NCBI GenBank assembly: GCA_014898425.1
Contig: RCSZ01000001.1
Coordinates: 2,852,001-2,916,000 of the forward strand
Direction: 5' to 3'
DNA: 64,000 nt
Origin: Botryotinia globosa
Taxonomy: Eukaryota > Ascomycota > Leotiomycetes > Helotiales > Sclerotiniaceae
A model generated the notes under the pieces. The model did no database searches and was not told the origin of the DNA. It saw nothing but the letters and a program-made list of their open reading frames with translations. The translations under genes and the position numbers were made by a program. Each line of letters opens with the position of its first letter. Position 1 is the first letter of the stretch. Positions 10,738 through 23,573 of this stretch are shown in pieces.

Positions 10738-13700
10738 TTACGATGTCACAACATACTTATCCGCCGTGAACCTAAGCTGTCCTTGCCTCCGCAATCCAGC
10801 AGGATCCACATACAATTTGTAACCCATACCTGAAGCTCCAAGATTGAAACCCCTAGCAAGCAAGTAAACTTCGTTCACTAGCTGATTAGATTTTAGCTTT
10901 CATACTTTCCATCCTGTCGAATTGGCCTTGGCTACAATAGAATGCGTTATCGAGTGGTCCAGGAATGCGTTATCAAGTGGTCCAGGTGTAGTTTTGACTT
11001 CGATATAGTATGTAGGGGAGCGTGCAAATCTCAGTCTTGCGAGTTCCTCAATATTAAAGTAGTTGTTTGTGATAAGTAATAAAGTCAACATTTTGTCATG
11101 GTCTTCATATACGATATCTGATGTTTCGGAGCCACTCCAGCGAGGCATATCTTTGTATTCATTGTGGATAATCACTCGATGTCGAATCGTGCTTCTCCAA
11201 TTTCCCAGATCGAAAAGGGGCAGGCCAAGGCTCTTCATGATTTCAAACATCTAGATGAGATTAGCAAAATTGAAAAGCCACAATAAACACTTTCCGAAGA
11301 CACGTACAAACAACTCTCCAGCTACGCCAATTCTAAACAAGCTTTCTCCAGCCACATTTGAGCCAACAGCTAGGCTAGTGTCGATACGAGCATTAGTAGA
11401 GAGGGCAGCTATCAGAACATTGTCAACCGCTGGGATACCGTGCACGCTACGTGCTTGCTTGATGACCGCGTCTAGAAGTTCATTAAAAAGGTCGGGTCGC
11501 TCAGGGGGTATTTCAGGCGGATGTGTGCCGGGCGTAGCCAGCGTCCGAAGGGAACTATCAATCAATTGGGCTCGAACGTGATGATGCTCGGTAGAAGGCT
11601 CGTCACGGTAGTGGGGCTCGAGCAATGTTACTCTGCTTTCTACATCAGTATTGATGGCTGGGCCGGATATATCATGAGAAGCATCAAACACTGGTGGCTC
11701 GCTTCGCAAAACTCGTCTGGGCGGAAGATTCCAGGTACATCAATGATTCCATCCGAATCAAGAATCGAATCTATAGCATCAGAACTAGTAGCTCTGATAA
11801 CAGAGCCGAGCTTAGCTCCCTTGCGGAAGTTGGGAACTCCGAGGTGCTTGAGCAATTCAATGGGTAGCTGGCGCGACAAGCAGACTTCCCTCTGTCGCTG
11901 CTCCTTAGGAACGTAAAGTTTAAGCTGGTTGTTATCTTGCGCAATATGTAAGAACCACGCTGTATGCACTTTTACCGATATGATCTTCTTGTTCTGGGTG
12001 ATGGAAACCTGCTTAGTGATGCTTTCGCTAGTGAAGACCTCAAGAGTCTGCAGCAAATCATAGGCAGATCTAGAATTGTTACTCCCATAATGAGCGGCAT
12101 ACCTTGAGCTCTACATTAGCAAATAAGTCCTAAACAGCTCAAGAAGACATCTCTTACCGACAGATAGCATATGCTTTTCTTCTTAAATCCTTTGTCGGCC
12201 CATCGTTCAACATTCCATCTGCGATCTTTGTATCTACCTTCACGGCCCTTGATGTGAATTGCCCTTCAAGTCCAAGTTCAATCAGAAATTGATTTATCGA
12301 ATGAACTTCTTCTAATGAAAAGTCAAGCATATTGATCTTATTTTTGAAAGCATCACCGTGTTCTTTACGATCGACAATTGCAAAATTACCAGTGCTGTCC
12401 AACCATTTAACTTCCTGTGATGGTCGATATATTGGAAAACACTTGCATTTGGAAAGTTTCTCTCGCAATACGTTCCCAGTCGGGTTGAGTGCACGTATGT
12501 TTTTTATCTCGCGAAGAATTCCTTCTTTATCTGGGTTCTCAAGAGCGCGTTTCTGGAGCGCGAGAATATGCATTTCCAGGTCAGGCTTCTTAATTTCTAA
12601 CACATTTTGAACGAATGTACGTTGTTTCTTGTATTGGGTGGCCATAGAAAATTTCCCCGGAAGCTGAACCTCCTCTGGTGCCCAAATGCACGATGAAGGA
12701 GCACACCACGACCTGCTTGGAGGGTTGTAAAGAAGATTCCGAAACTCAAAATGAAATCTTCTCAATCAGAAAATGTTCGTTGCTAACTCGGGTAAAATAC
12801 GCACCTTAATTCTTCAATTTCTTCTGAACTTTTACCATCTTCCGTTAATTCGTTGAGCTTGTCATACAGCAAGATGATTTTGTACTTCTCTTTCTTAAAG
12901 TTGCACTTGGATTTGTTCCGGTAATGAAATTTAATATGTCCCAGATATTCTAGGAAGTCAACCAAAGTGGCATCGGAAATCCGACGGTATTTACAAACAG
13001 CGCTTGAAGAGTCTGATATTCTTTGATGGCTTGAAGAGGAGGCTTGTATTCAAACCACTCAGGGCCACTCCATACACAATCCTCATCATAATCCCACTTC
13101 CACTCATCCATAGAATTGGAGCTGGGAACAAAAATCGTTTCCTCTTCGAAAGCTTCCCTAATAAGCATCAGTTGATCGGGGTATGCTAGACTGGTCTTGA
13201 GATCTGGCTGACTTACTTGACTTTTATAATGTCTGACTCCCGAGGTCGTCAACATAACTTTGTAGGCGTGAGTATATTCTGAAGACAATTTTTGGGTTAA
13301 TTGAATCTTTCTATCTAGCTTGCTTTAGCAATCTCAGCCAAAATGAAACATCTTCATCCACACCAACTCCAAATCGCTTAAGGAAGTTCCATTCGATAAC
13401 CCCAAATGCAGAGGTGCCATCAAATTCCCTTAAAAAGCCAAAAACTTCTTCTAATCCCAAACTTGAAGCTATAGGCATGAGCTTTGGTAATGGTAGAAAT
13501 GTGGAATTTAGACTCCTCATCTCCAACGAAGCAAGGATGGGAACGTTCTTTTGTCTAAAGAAACGATCCCATTCTTCCGACTTGTGGTATTGTATGAAAT
13601 TTGCCTGTAGTACTCCAAGTAGAAATACTGGAAGCTTTTGCGCGATATACTTAAGTTCTGCCGATATTTCTGGACTTTGAAGATGTTCTTTGGAGTTGCT

Positions 13701-16001
13701 AGCACGGAGTTGCAGGGTTTCCTCGACCCCAAGAGAACGAAGCCACTCTGTCCCAGTAAGTCCATTTCGAAAGCCACAGGACTCAAAAATCTGGCAGTAA
13801 TTCGGCACGATGTACCTGACATTATTAGAGGGCCTTAGTTCGACTGGCACAGATTTACCAAACAGGTTGGCTAGTGCGTATGTGTTCTCGCATTGGGGCA
13901 AATAATCCCAACCATCTTTCTGGGGAGACGCCACAGAATGTTTTTGCCCGTTCCATAGCCACATGTTGATGGGATAGTCACTAGCTAACTCTCCATGGTG
14001 CCAGAAAAGAAACCGAATATCCTGGAGATCCGAGGCCAAAAGCTTTCTCACTGTGGGAAAACTTCGTTGTTGAATGAGGGGAAATATGCGCTTTGGTGAA
14101 CACTCAGATACTCCAAGTTGTGAGAAGAGCTTTTCCCTACTCGGATTTTCAAGTACTTTTTCGTCAACTAGGTTCAGAGGTAGACCCTTCGGTATGGCAA
14201 CACCGCCGGAGGTCGGGAAAAGAATATACTAGTGTTCAGTGGACGAACCCACGCCAAATTGTCAAGCGGTGTGATATTTAGTTTCTGTATTTCCTTTTTA
14301 ATACTGTCATTCAGACACACGACAATGAGAAGATTTGCCACTTTAGTATGCCACGGGCTGTCTAAAGGGGTAGATTGCATCCGAGAAGCAAAGGTCCAGG
14401 CAAGATCTTGGTTTAATCTTTGCAGAAATTCCGGATCACTTAAATAACGTACCTTCATTTCCTTCAATATCGAGATATCAGAATTATCGTAAGATTCCGA
14501 GACGTACGTATTTGGACCTGTTCTAAGGTCTCTCAATAGGGGATCGCGGTTTTCATCTCGAAAGTTGTTCGGGAGGAGCCGCAGCTGATTAGGTGTCCAA
14601 TGAGATCCATCCAGAGAAAAGAAGAATTTACTGGCGCAAAGTTTGGCGAACAAGCAGGGTTGTAGAAGACCCCAAAATTCATCTGCAATAGCAGTTGTTG
14701 GTATGTATCTAACCCAGCTGTATCGAAGTGTTTCGTGTTGAAGAGATCCACTGGGACCATTGATTGCACTGCAAAATGCTTCGACAACCTCTTCGAGTAA
14801 TTTCCTGTTCCACGCAGAATCAACAATATCTTCTCAGCTGGCTTTGGTGATGAAATCAGACTGTATGAGGAACTAATCATACCGATTAGCTTTAACATTA
14901 AATACTGGAGAGCTTGTAGCTTGGGTAACCTTGTACCCGGCTTTTTTCAGGGGAAGGAACGCAAAAGCGTATTGCTCTTTAATAACTGGTACATGGTCTT
15001 CGTCAATAAGAAAGGCTAGAACGACTTCAGCTTCGTGAATTTGCTCACGAGCGGAATGGGCCGGGAGATTGACAACATTGCGCTTCTTGACCCAGAAGCT
15101 CCTAGATATGACCGAAGTGATTGTACCCGTGATTGCGGTTTTAATCCGAACTATATTTTCGGAAAGATCATTGTTATTTGAGCGCATCAGAGAGAGCCGA
15201 ATCTTTTGGATAAGCCTGTCAGGAATTTCAATTCTAACAGTCAGTCGCCGTAGTTTTTTGAGAAATAGTAGTAATGTGTCTGGCAAATCCTGTAAGTCCT
15301 GGCACAGAGCTGCTCGATCTTCATCCTCATGAAGATATAAGATCATCCTAATTCGAACATCATCGGGAAGCTGATGTGGAATTTCATTCATTGGTGTGAC
15401 CATTCCAAGCCCACGATCAACAGAGTCCCCCTTGCGATATTCAAATGCAGATGAGTAAGGCCCAGACTGGATATGAACTTTGTGTGAAACGTTAAAAACA
15501 GATTTGAACCCTATGCCCTTTTCTCCAATATAGCCTTGGATAGATGCTTTGGTACTCTCGCCAATAGAACATATGGCTTTGATGTCTCTTTGAGTGAAGC
15601 CATCTTCGTTGGAACCTATGACAATCCGATCCTCTTGAAGATTGAAAGACAAGCAGGGGATATCTGTTGAGGTTGTATACTTATTGTCTTCCGCATTTTG
15701 TATGGAGCTCGTAGACAAATCGAGTGGAGTTTTGATAGAGCTGTTTAGCCAAACTGCAAAAAGTTAGCAAAACACAAATCTTTCCAGGTAACGCGATAGT
15801 AGTATTGACTATGGTTCATAGGACAAACATTTGAGTTGATGCCCCGAGTTTTCTTCGGATATTATCGAATGATCTCAGGATGTCAGGCTTTTCGCGCTTT
15901 AGAAATTGTCGATCCTCTTTTATAATTCCGCCATTTCCACGCCTCAATTCGTCTATGAATTTCTGTGCTTTTTCGAGCTGCCCTTGAGAATAAGTTTGCA
16001 T
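10738..16001 (-). pseudogene. Decayed NO VEIN/sacsin-type GHKL ATPase with DUF3883 C-terminus
   Basis: Start 16001, exon 1 to 15829, intron 15754-15828, stop 10738-10740. The N-terminus has the Bergerat fold: ELIQNAEDN box, D-R-I-V-I-G-S-N-E-D-G-F and G-Y-I-G-E-K-G-I-G-F-K-S-V-F, as in sacsin and plant NO VEIN. The C-terminus has Y-Y-I-E-V-K-T-T (PD-(D/E)XK-like DUF3883) and ends F-T-A-D-K-Y-V-V-T-S. Conserved segments follow in order but change frame. Lesions: one extra base at about 15704 inside the N-box; an in-frame TGA at 14834-14836 where the context AS-x-EDIV expects Arg; frameshifts at about 14180, about 13310 and about 12975 (one base lost); a frame change at about 11700; and a 23 bp duplication at 10940-10985. 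The original protein would be about 1,600 aa. The role of fungal members is not established. Confidence 0.85.
10940..10985. repeat. 23 bp tandem duplication inside the pseudogene
   Basis: Two adjacent 23 bp units, 10940-10962 and 10963-10985, differ at one base. Because 23 is not a multiple of 3, the duplication shifts the frame just after the EVKTT motif of the DUF3883 segment. Confidence 0.95.
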
Positions 16002-16316
16002 AACTTTTGATTCTAATCAGATCAATACGGCGAGTGTATACTCAAGATAAACAAATGATCAAATTTTTTTACAAACTGAGCGAGTTTTTATGCTCTTCAT
16101 GACTGCGTTAAACAATATCGAGGTTGGTATCATTTTACCTATTAAGAAGAACACATGAACAGACCAATCCAGTAAAATGAAACAATGAAACTTGGCTTGC
16201 ATGAAGACTTAAGATACGAAACTCCTCATTCAATGGAAACGAATCAATAATTTGAAGTGGTGCGTAGTTGTGATTCTGTTTCGCTTAACCAGTAATGACG
16301 GTGGTTATGAGTAGTA

Positions 16317-16661
16317 CAGATGAACCTGGCTATAAGGGCCTAAAAATTTCAAGGTCTAAATACTCATACAAAGGGGTTTCCTATATAAAAAAATTCAGCC
16401 TTATTATTTAGCTTTATTTTATATACTTAGGCTCGTTTTATACTATCAGCTTTTCTAATTTCATTAAATTTGTCATATGAATTTATAAATTTATTACATA
16501 ATAAACGAAAATTCAAACTATTGCCAGCAGTTTTATAAAAGTATTAAGAAAATTAAAACCATATGCTCTTATATAAAGGAATACCCATTCAAATCAATTT
16601 CATTATATAGATTTTCGGGAGATTGAAAAAAAATGCCTGTATTGCCAGCCAGGTTCATCTG
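16317..16661. mobile_element. TA-flanked MITE, 345 bp, with AT-rich interior
   Basis: Left end CAGATGAACCTGGCTATAAG at 16317; the right end, read in reverse, begins CAGATGAACCTGGCT (16661). The inverted repeat is about 15 bp perfect, with TA on both sides (16315-16316 and 16662-16663). The interior (about 16380-16600) is very AT-rich with no coding capacity. The structure fits a pogo/Tc1-type non-autonomous element of a different family from those at 10041 and 61489. Confidence 0.85.
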
Positions 16662-16663
16662 TA

Positions 16664-18972
16664 TTACAACCTTCCACATTCAGTTGGTATTGCATTTGAA
16701 TGAATCGCATAACATCCTGCAACGCACCCTTCCCTTTTTGAGACGCAACAGCTCTTTGAATGGGTGGCAAGAAGTGTAATGAGTAAAAATGATACGAGCA
16801 TACATTGGAAACAAGGTGGGTGATTGTTTTTTGGGGAAGGGGGGAGGTATGATTAAGGCTGTCTCTTCGATGTTCGAACTTTCGAAATCCCATGCAATTG
16901 ATATCACCACTGACCATATTAGTCTGATATTTTCCAATGGTTCTACTGAAAATTGGATCTGTTCAAAATGCGGATAACTTTATCTATCATGACCAACTCC
17001 CTAACAGGTAATTTGATTCGTAGCATAACCAAATCATTACAAGGGGACATCCGGTCCCCCACATTGCGACGCTGCAGCGCTTCAAGAACTGTCAAGTACG
17101 CGACTGGCGAAGTTGAATCAATACCGCACTATTATGCCACCCAGGCTACTGGAACTCAACTATAAAGAAAACGTTATATTGTGATAATAAACAGTACCAA
17201 GTTCGAATATTGACAGGCTGAAGTCTCTCGAATTGGAGTAGATTATACCATGAAAACTTTCCAGTTGTACAGCAGTAAATTCGACAGTTGGATGAAAGAC
17301 AGATGAACGGAATCTTTTGGGTCGGAATTGAAAGAAGTAGGAGTTTTAGTTGGCCAGTGCGAAGTCGAAGCTAGTCAACAGGTTAGCGAGCTAACGAGGC
17401 CCACCTTCCCCCCACCTCCCTCTCGGGTGTGAATGTCATCTACCTACTGTCAAGTCATGGAATGTTAAGTGAATACCGTTTGTTCGGATAAGAGTAAGTA
17501 TCCGATTATTCAATAAATATTGTACAACTATCTAGGAAGCGGAGCCAAGGTATTATAAAGAGAAAATCCGAGATTCCCAATACATATTTTGTGCATCAGC
17601 TAGGATCACCCACATAATTCTCAACGCCCGAGACCAGAATCACCAAACCCACATATCATTATCGATATACCAACATACAATCCATAAGTTCGTTTCTAGA
17701 TGACACGATCATGATACTAGCATAGTACGGATCGATATCAGAATCTTCTCACAACTCTAAGATTGCCTCCTCCATCTTTTCGGATAAGGGTTGAGAGTTA
17801 GCAAAACAAAAGCATACAAGTCCTTCAATTCTCACTCTTCACCACCCAGACCCTACATTCATACCAAATCCTGAGTCCACAATACTTCAAAACGCGCGCA
17901 CACACACACACACTTACAAGCCCCCCCTCTTCAGATTTCACCTACAATTCTTTATTTTCTCCCCTCTTATCCCACATCTCTTAATACCATCACCCCCCCC
18001 CCCCCCCGAATACCCTTACAGCATCCCCAATCCCCAATCCCCAATCTCCAATCCCTATCTCCAATCCCCATCTCCACACATCAACATCCATCCCCTCCCT
18101 CTCCACCCCAAGAATTCAACTCAACTCAGCTCAAACCCCAAACACTCCATCCTCCCTAACCTTTTCACCACCCCACTCCATCACCTTACTCCACTACTAA
18201 ATAAATACATATTATGCATAAACATGCCACCACCATCCACCATCCACCATCCGCCACCATCACAATCACAACCACAACCACAATCACAAATCACAGAAAA
18301 AAAGTAAACCCCAAATTCTGACATACATCACTCCAGTAAATACATTCAACTCCACCAATTTCTAGATCTTCGCAAACGCATCCCGTCAATCTGTGTGTAC
18401 CACTCACTGAGTAGTCCATGTTGCCTTTCAAATAACATGCACATGCAAATCCAATACCCTTGATAAATTTATGTAATCATTCATCCATTCCCAGGTATCT
18501 AATCAACCTCCATCTAACTCTCATCTACTCATCTACACATCTCCACTGGGAATCCAATACGCCATCTGAAATTTATCCACTACCTTTCTATCATCTCCAC
18601 CCATTGGCAATGCGTCTCGTAATCTATGTATACCGTAACATATTCCCCCTATCCACATTATGCTCATGCCTCTCAACTTCTTATACAGACATATCGCCTT
18701 TCTCATGCATATGGGCGAAAAAAGAGTAGATAATGTCAAATCCTCCCCAAAACTCGCTCGCTTAAACTCTTCCCCATATTACGTCTTATGCCTCATCAAT
18801 CCAATCCAAACAGCTCAGAACGCCACCCCAGTCCAAAAGATCCACTGAATGCAAATAATATGATGACGCAAACAGAACCACCTTCTAGCATTAAACCCCG
18901 ATCACATTGTTGAAAACAATCCAACTCGCTTATTGTGCTTGCCATGTACGACCAATATATTGGCCAACCATC
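16664..18972. other. Gene-free region with low-complexity tracts
   Basis: No gene is supported. The region holds a CA run (about 17897-17912), a C homopolymer of 16 or more (about 17993-18007), CCCCAAT/CCCCATCT repeats (18020-18080) and CCACCAT/CACAACCA repeats (18224-18290). The last few hundred bases before 18973 are the probable 3' UTR of the Fun30-type gene. Confidence 0.65.
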
Positions 18973-21900
18973 TCAAACAAGCATTTCGTCCTCATCATCT
19001 TTCTCCGCCCCCTTCATCGCCAAATCGAGAAACGTGCCCGATTTCTTCCTGTCCGGTAGTTTTTGCCCCGTGGCCTTGCCCTTCACATTTTTCTTGGGCG
19101 TAGTTTCATGACCCTCAGCAACAGGGGCCGCTTCCTCATCCGTGATTGTGACACCTTCTAACAGCATCTTTTCCACGGCCTTCTCACCCGCTTCTTCCCC
19201 TTCTTCCCCTGCCACTCTTCCATCCAGCATCAACTTGCTTCTACCCATTTTCCAAATGGCTTCTTCAATCGTGCCACGAGTGACTAACCTGACAACTTCC
19301 ACATCGCGAGTTTGACCCACACGATGAGCACGATTCTCTGCTTGCACATCATCTTGAGGATTGAAACTACCATCGAAGATGATAACTTTGTTGGCATACA
19401 TCAAGTTGATACCTGTTCCGCCTGCCTTAGTCGTCAAGAGGAAAGCCGTAATATCAGTATCATCCCTGAATCTTTCAATCAAAGATTGACGTTCGTCAAT
19501 CTTGGTAGCACCATCGATACGAGTGTATGTGATCATGGAAGTGTTCAATACAGATTCTAGAATGTCTAGAACAAGCGAGAATTGAGAGAAGATAAGAACC
19601 CGATCCCCATTCTCCTTGTATTTCGTCACAAGCTCCACTAAGGCAGACACCTTCCCCGAGTCCATCCATGCATTCTTCTTAACATCGAACGATTTGATAC
19701 ATGGATATAATACACACCACGTGTGTAACCAAAAGTCCGAAGCATTGCGCATCTCTTCCACAAGATGGATTCGTTTAGCAGAGGGAGGGAAATTATCTGG
19801 TTCCTTCTTTCGTAGGATGTCGACCATCTTCTCAATCTTCTCATTCGTAAAGTGGCGTCTGAAAAGTAGTGGATGAATAGCTGCTTTGCGAAGTTGCATG
19901 ATTGGATTATTCTCTTCAGATTTCAAAGGTGGCATCTTGACACCTTCAAGACGCCTGCGTGCCCGTTCTTTCGCTGCATCCGCATGCTCGTTATAGATTT
20001 TAGCCTGTGTTGGCTCCAAACTACAACGTTCAACCCGACACAACTTTGTAGGGAGATGCTTCAAAACTTGATGCTTCTTCCGTCGTAGGACGAATGGAGT
20101 CAGCATAGATCTGGCTCGAGTAATACGTTCAGCAGAAAGCAATGCTCCATGATCAGTATCTCGAGTTGTCGCCTTTGCTTTGAAAATGTAATTCAAATCT
20201 TCTTCTCGTTCCTTGAAAACATCTGGAAGAATGAATGCAAGTAATGTAACCAATTCAACCAGGTTATTTTGAAGAGGTGTACCCGTTAGTAAAAGCTTAA
20301 AGCTAGCAGGAATCCTATTCAAAGCTTGATTCTTTTGAGTCGCTCCATTCTTCAAAATGTGACCTTCATCACAAACAAGAACCTAAGGCTACTTAGTAAT
20401 TGAAATCAGACTAATCCTCGTTGAAGACTTACATCAGCTCCCAACTTCCGGAAAAATTTATTGTCAGCAGGTTTGACCGCCATATCGTAGGTAGAAACAA
20501 TGACATTGATTTCATCTCGATTCTCCAATATGGACTCAGCCAACTCGACACGTTCAGCCGCAGGACCTGAAAATTAATTAGCCAATGCACCCTCAGATAC
20601 TCGAGATGAATCTATCGATATTGAACTTACCATGATAAGGTTGAATAGCCAATTTTGGAGCAAACTTCTGGAACTCTTGACACCAATTCTCAAAAACAGC
20701 AGCAGGACCAAAAACAACATGGGGACCTGTCCGACCAGTAGCCACAAGATGTGAAAGAAACGAAATGACTTGACAGGTCTTTCCAAGACCCATATCGTCT
20801 GCCAAAATACAACTCAGGTTCTGCTCGTACATCAAATTCAACCAATTCAAGCCAACAATTTGATAATCTTTCAGAACAACTTCATCTGCCATAAGCGAGG
20901 GCTTCTTCAAAAATTCAACACTCGCTTTTCTGCGTTTGGCGGATACGATCTTGTCCTCATCAGCATTCTCGCCATTGGTAGATAAAGTGCTGCTTGGAGT
21001 GCCAATTCCAGAATCGCGCTGAGAATCTGCATCTTCGAAAGATACGAGTTCAATACCTTCTCCCTCCTTGCGAGTTCCAAAAGAATTGAATCCCCATTTT
21101 GCCATCTCAGCTTCCAGTGGCTTGGCGAGATCCTCGCATCTTTTGACAAGGAGATCCACAGCCTCGTAGCCAGAAAACATTTCCAAAGCAGTTTCCACGA
21201 GACGTTCACCCATGGGAGCTTTTGCACTTCTCTTGCCACTTTTCAAAGTCTTAACGTTTGACACGTTTCTCGCAGCATCAAGACTCCTGAAAGGGCGACT
21301 GTCCAACATTGCTTGCGCGTTGTTCTTGGTAGTATTGGTAAGTTCAATAAGATCGTCCAATGTGCATTTGTTCAAGTACTTGAGTAGTCGATCCTCCAGA
21401 ATTGGATCTTCTTCGATTTCCTCCTCCTGCTCAAGGTCAGAATCATCATCAGACATATCTATGATGACTGGGGATGAAGCCAATTTCACAGGAGACTTGG
21501 CTGGAGATTTGACTGGAGAAGAAGCTGCTGCAGGTGAAGTTGGATCTCTTCGTCCTTTCATAAGTCTTTTCCTTGTTTTTGGTGGCGTGGTAGCTTGAGC
21601 TGGTACTTGAGATGGTCTTTGCGTAGACTGATTTTGGGTAGAAGTGTATCGGTCCCTGATTGACTTGATGGGTTTCGCGAGACCTCTTCTCATCTGTGGT
21701 TCGGCCATTTCCGAGGCAGCAATCTCTTTAATTTCATCCTCATCGTCGGAAACCTCGATAGGCTTATCTTTGGCAAGCAAGCTACAAGCAACATCAAAAT
21801 TGTATTTTGTCACGAGCAAAGCCTCCTTGATCTCCATGATAGATACCCCTGGAAAGATGTCCTTGATGCGCTGAGCTTTCATTCTAAGCTCGCCATCTGG

Positions 21901-22674
21901 AATGTCGGCGATCGAAATATCCTGGACTGGCCTGGCTCTCTCTGGACCTTGTTGTTTCATGCCTTTCTGTGGATTATATACAGCCTTGGCAAGAGCGTTT
22001 TGAAATTTAGAATTGCCATTGAATGATCGCGAAGCATCTGGATAGCTTGTAGACCCAAAAGAAGCACTCTTTGAAACGAACGATGTAGGCTTGATATCCG
22101 CACTGGCTAGTTCGTCATCATCAGAACTATCCCCAACAAATGATGGCTCATCGTCATCACTATCCAAGTTGATTATCTTCCTTGGAGGGGCGATAGGCTT
22201 TTGATTGATTCCAAATGGTGCTCTGTATTCAGTTCCAGCGGGTGCCATTGCAGATGCCAAAAACTTCCTTGGTGTGGGCGATTGTCGTAAAGGTGATGAA
22301 GCAGGTACTTGTACGCCATTCAAGCTTTTGATATTTGGAGAACTTGGTGGGTATGCCAGCGAAGCAGATCGATCGATTATCTGGGTAGCTTGAGTCTCAA
22401 ACTTCTTGGTAGTGGGTCCAATCTGCGTGGGTTGAGTCTCGAACTTCCCAGCAGCACCTATAATCTGTGTAGGCTGTGTTTCGAATTTCTTCGCTGTCGC
22501 TGGTGTGTCAGGCACATAATCCTTGAAAAGATCATCCCCATCGTCCGCATCTGAATTATAGGTATCTGTATTTCTCGCAGAATTGTTGATAGATGTATAA
22601 CCTGATTCGGTTCTCTGCCGTTTTACCACAGGCGAATCAAGTACAAGAGAGGGATTGGGAAAATTGGAAGCCAT
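18973..22674 (-). CDS. fun30: Fun30/SMARCAD1-type SNF2 chromatin remodeller
   Basis: Three exons: 22674-20631, 20566-20433 and 20382-18973, 1,195 aa. The N-terminal half is disordered, with three K-F-E-T-Q-x-T-Q repeats (residues about 62-100), then a CUE-like segment (about 262-303, E-L-R-M-K-A-Q-R-I-K-D-I-F-P-G-V). The SNF2 ATPase follows: L-K-D-Y-Q-x-x-G-L-N-W-L, Walker A D-D-M-G-L-G-K-T, and Walker B D-E-G-H-I-L-K-N. The DDMGLGKT and DEGH variants are typical of Fun30/SMARCAD1/Fft3. The helicase C-domain ends with A-x-x-R-A-H-R-V-G-Q-T. Known family roles are nucleosome sliding, silencing at heterochromatin and DNA-end resection. It shares about 900 bp of upstream DNA with vma21 on the other strand. 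Confidence 0.92.
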
Positions 22675-23573
22675 AATTCGTTTCTGTCGTTATGTTGTTG
22701 GAATGAGAAATAGAGAGCGTTGCGTTCTTCGACGAGAAATTAAAGGAGGATAGAATTGCAAGTTGTAAAGGCAACAATTGAATCAGATTAATATAAAATT
22801 TGGATCTTGGTCGATGTAGATTCGCAATCTGCAATTGTTCCCCGTTAAAAATCAAGATTCCTCCAGGTAGAATGACCAGAAGATTCCTGATCAAGATAGG
22901 TTGCGTTCCCAGAGATTATTGTAGTATAAGAAGACGAAGAAGAAGCAGTAGAGGAAAAAGAAATCTTGCAAACTGTCGAGACTGCAGACAGCGAGATGAC
23001 ACAGCCGTTCGTTCACCTCAACTCCCCAGCTTATTCTTTCAATGATCCCCTGACAAAAACAAAAGTGAATTTCCCAAAATGAGCTTTCCTCGTACCTTCT
23101 TATCAATGTTCCATCAATCTTGACCCTTCAATCTTTTTGTCGCTGTGGTCTTTATTCTGCCCTATTCTGACCAACGATTACTAGGTAGGTCGTAGAAATA
23201 ACTTTTGGTTTTGGTAAAAGGTCCACTAAGGTTATCGCTCAATGAAAAGACACGCTAACACGCTAGTAAAAATCCAATTAACGCGTTCCCCATATTGCCC
23301 TCTTTCGCGAGATGCGCGAAGTCAGCAGTGTTCACTTCCACTTCCGCTTCCTAATTGATACCTACATATATATATATATATATATATATCGAATCGTTCC
23401 ACAGAGACAAGCCAGCCCAGATATCCAGATCTACAAGAGAGAAAAAACATCAGAATCGAATTTCAATAACATCACTGAACAAAAGTCGATTGCTCATCTA
23501 TCTCCACATAAGTATTAAAAACGTATATCTATTTCAACCCTTCATACCCCTCACCTCCTCACAAACCAATCCA
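22675..23573. promoter_or_regulatory. Divergent intergenic region between fun30-like gene and vma21
   Basis: About 900 bp separating two start codons that point apart, so it must carry both promoters. It includes an (AT)n tract at about 23365-23389. No other gene seen. Confidence 0.5.
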
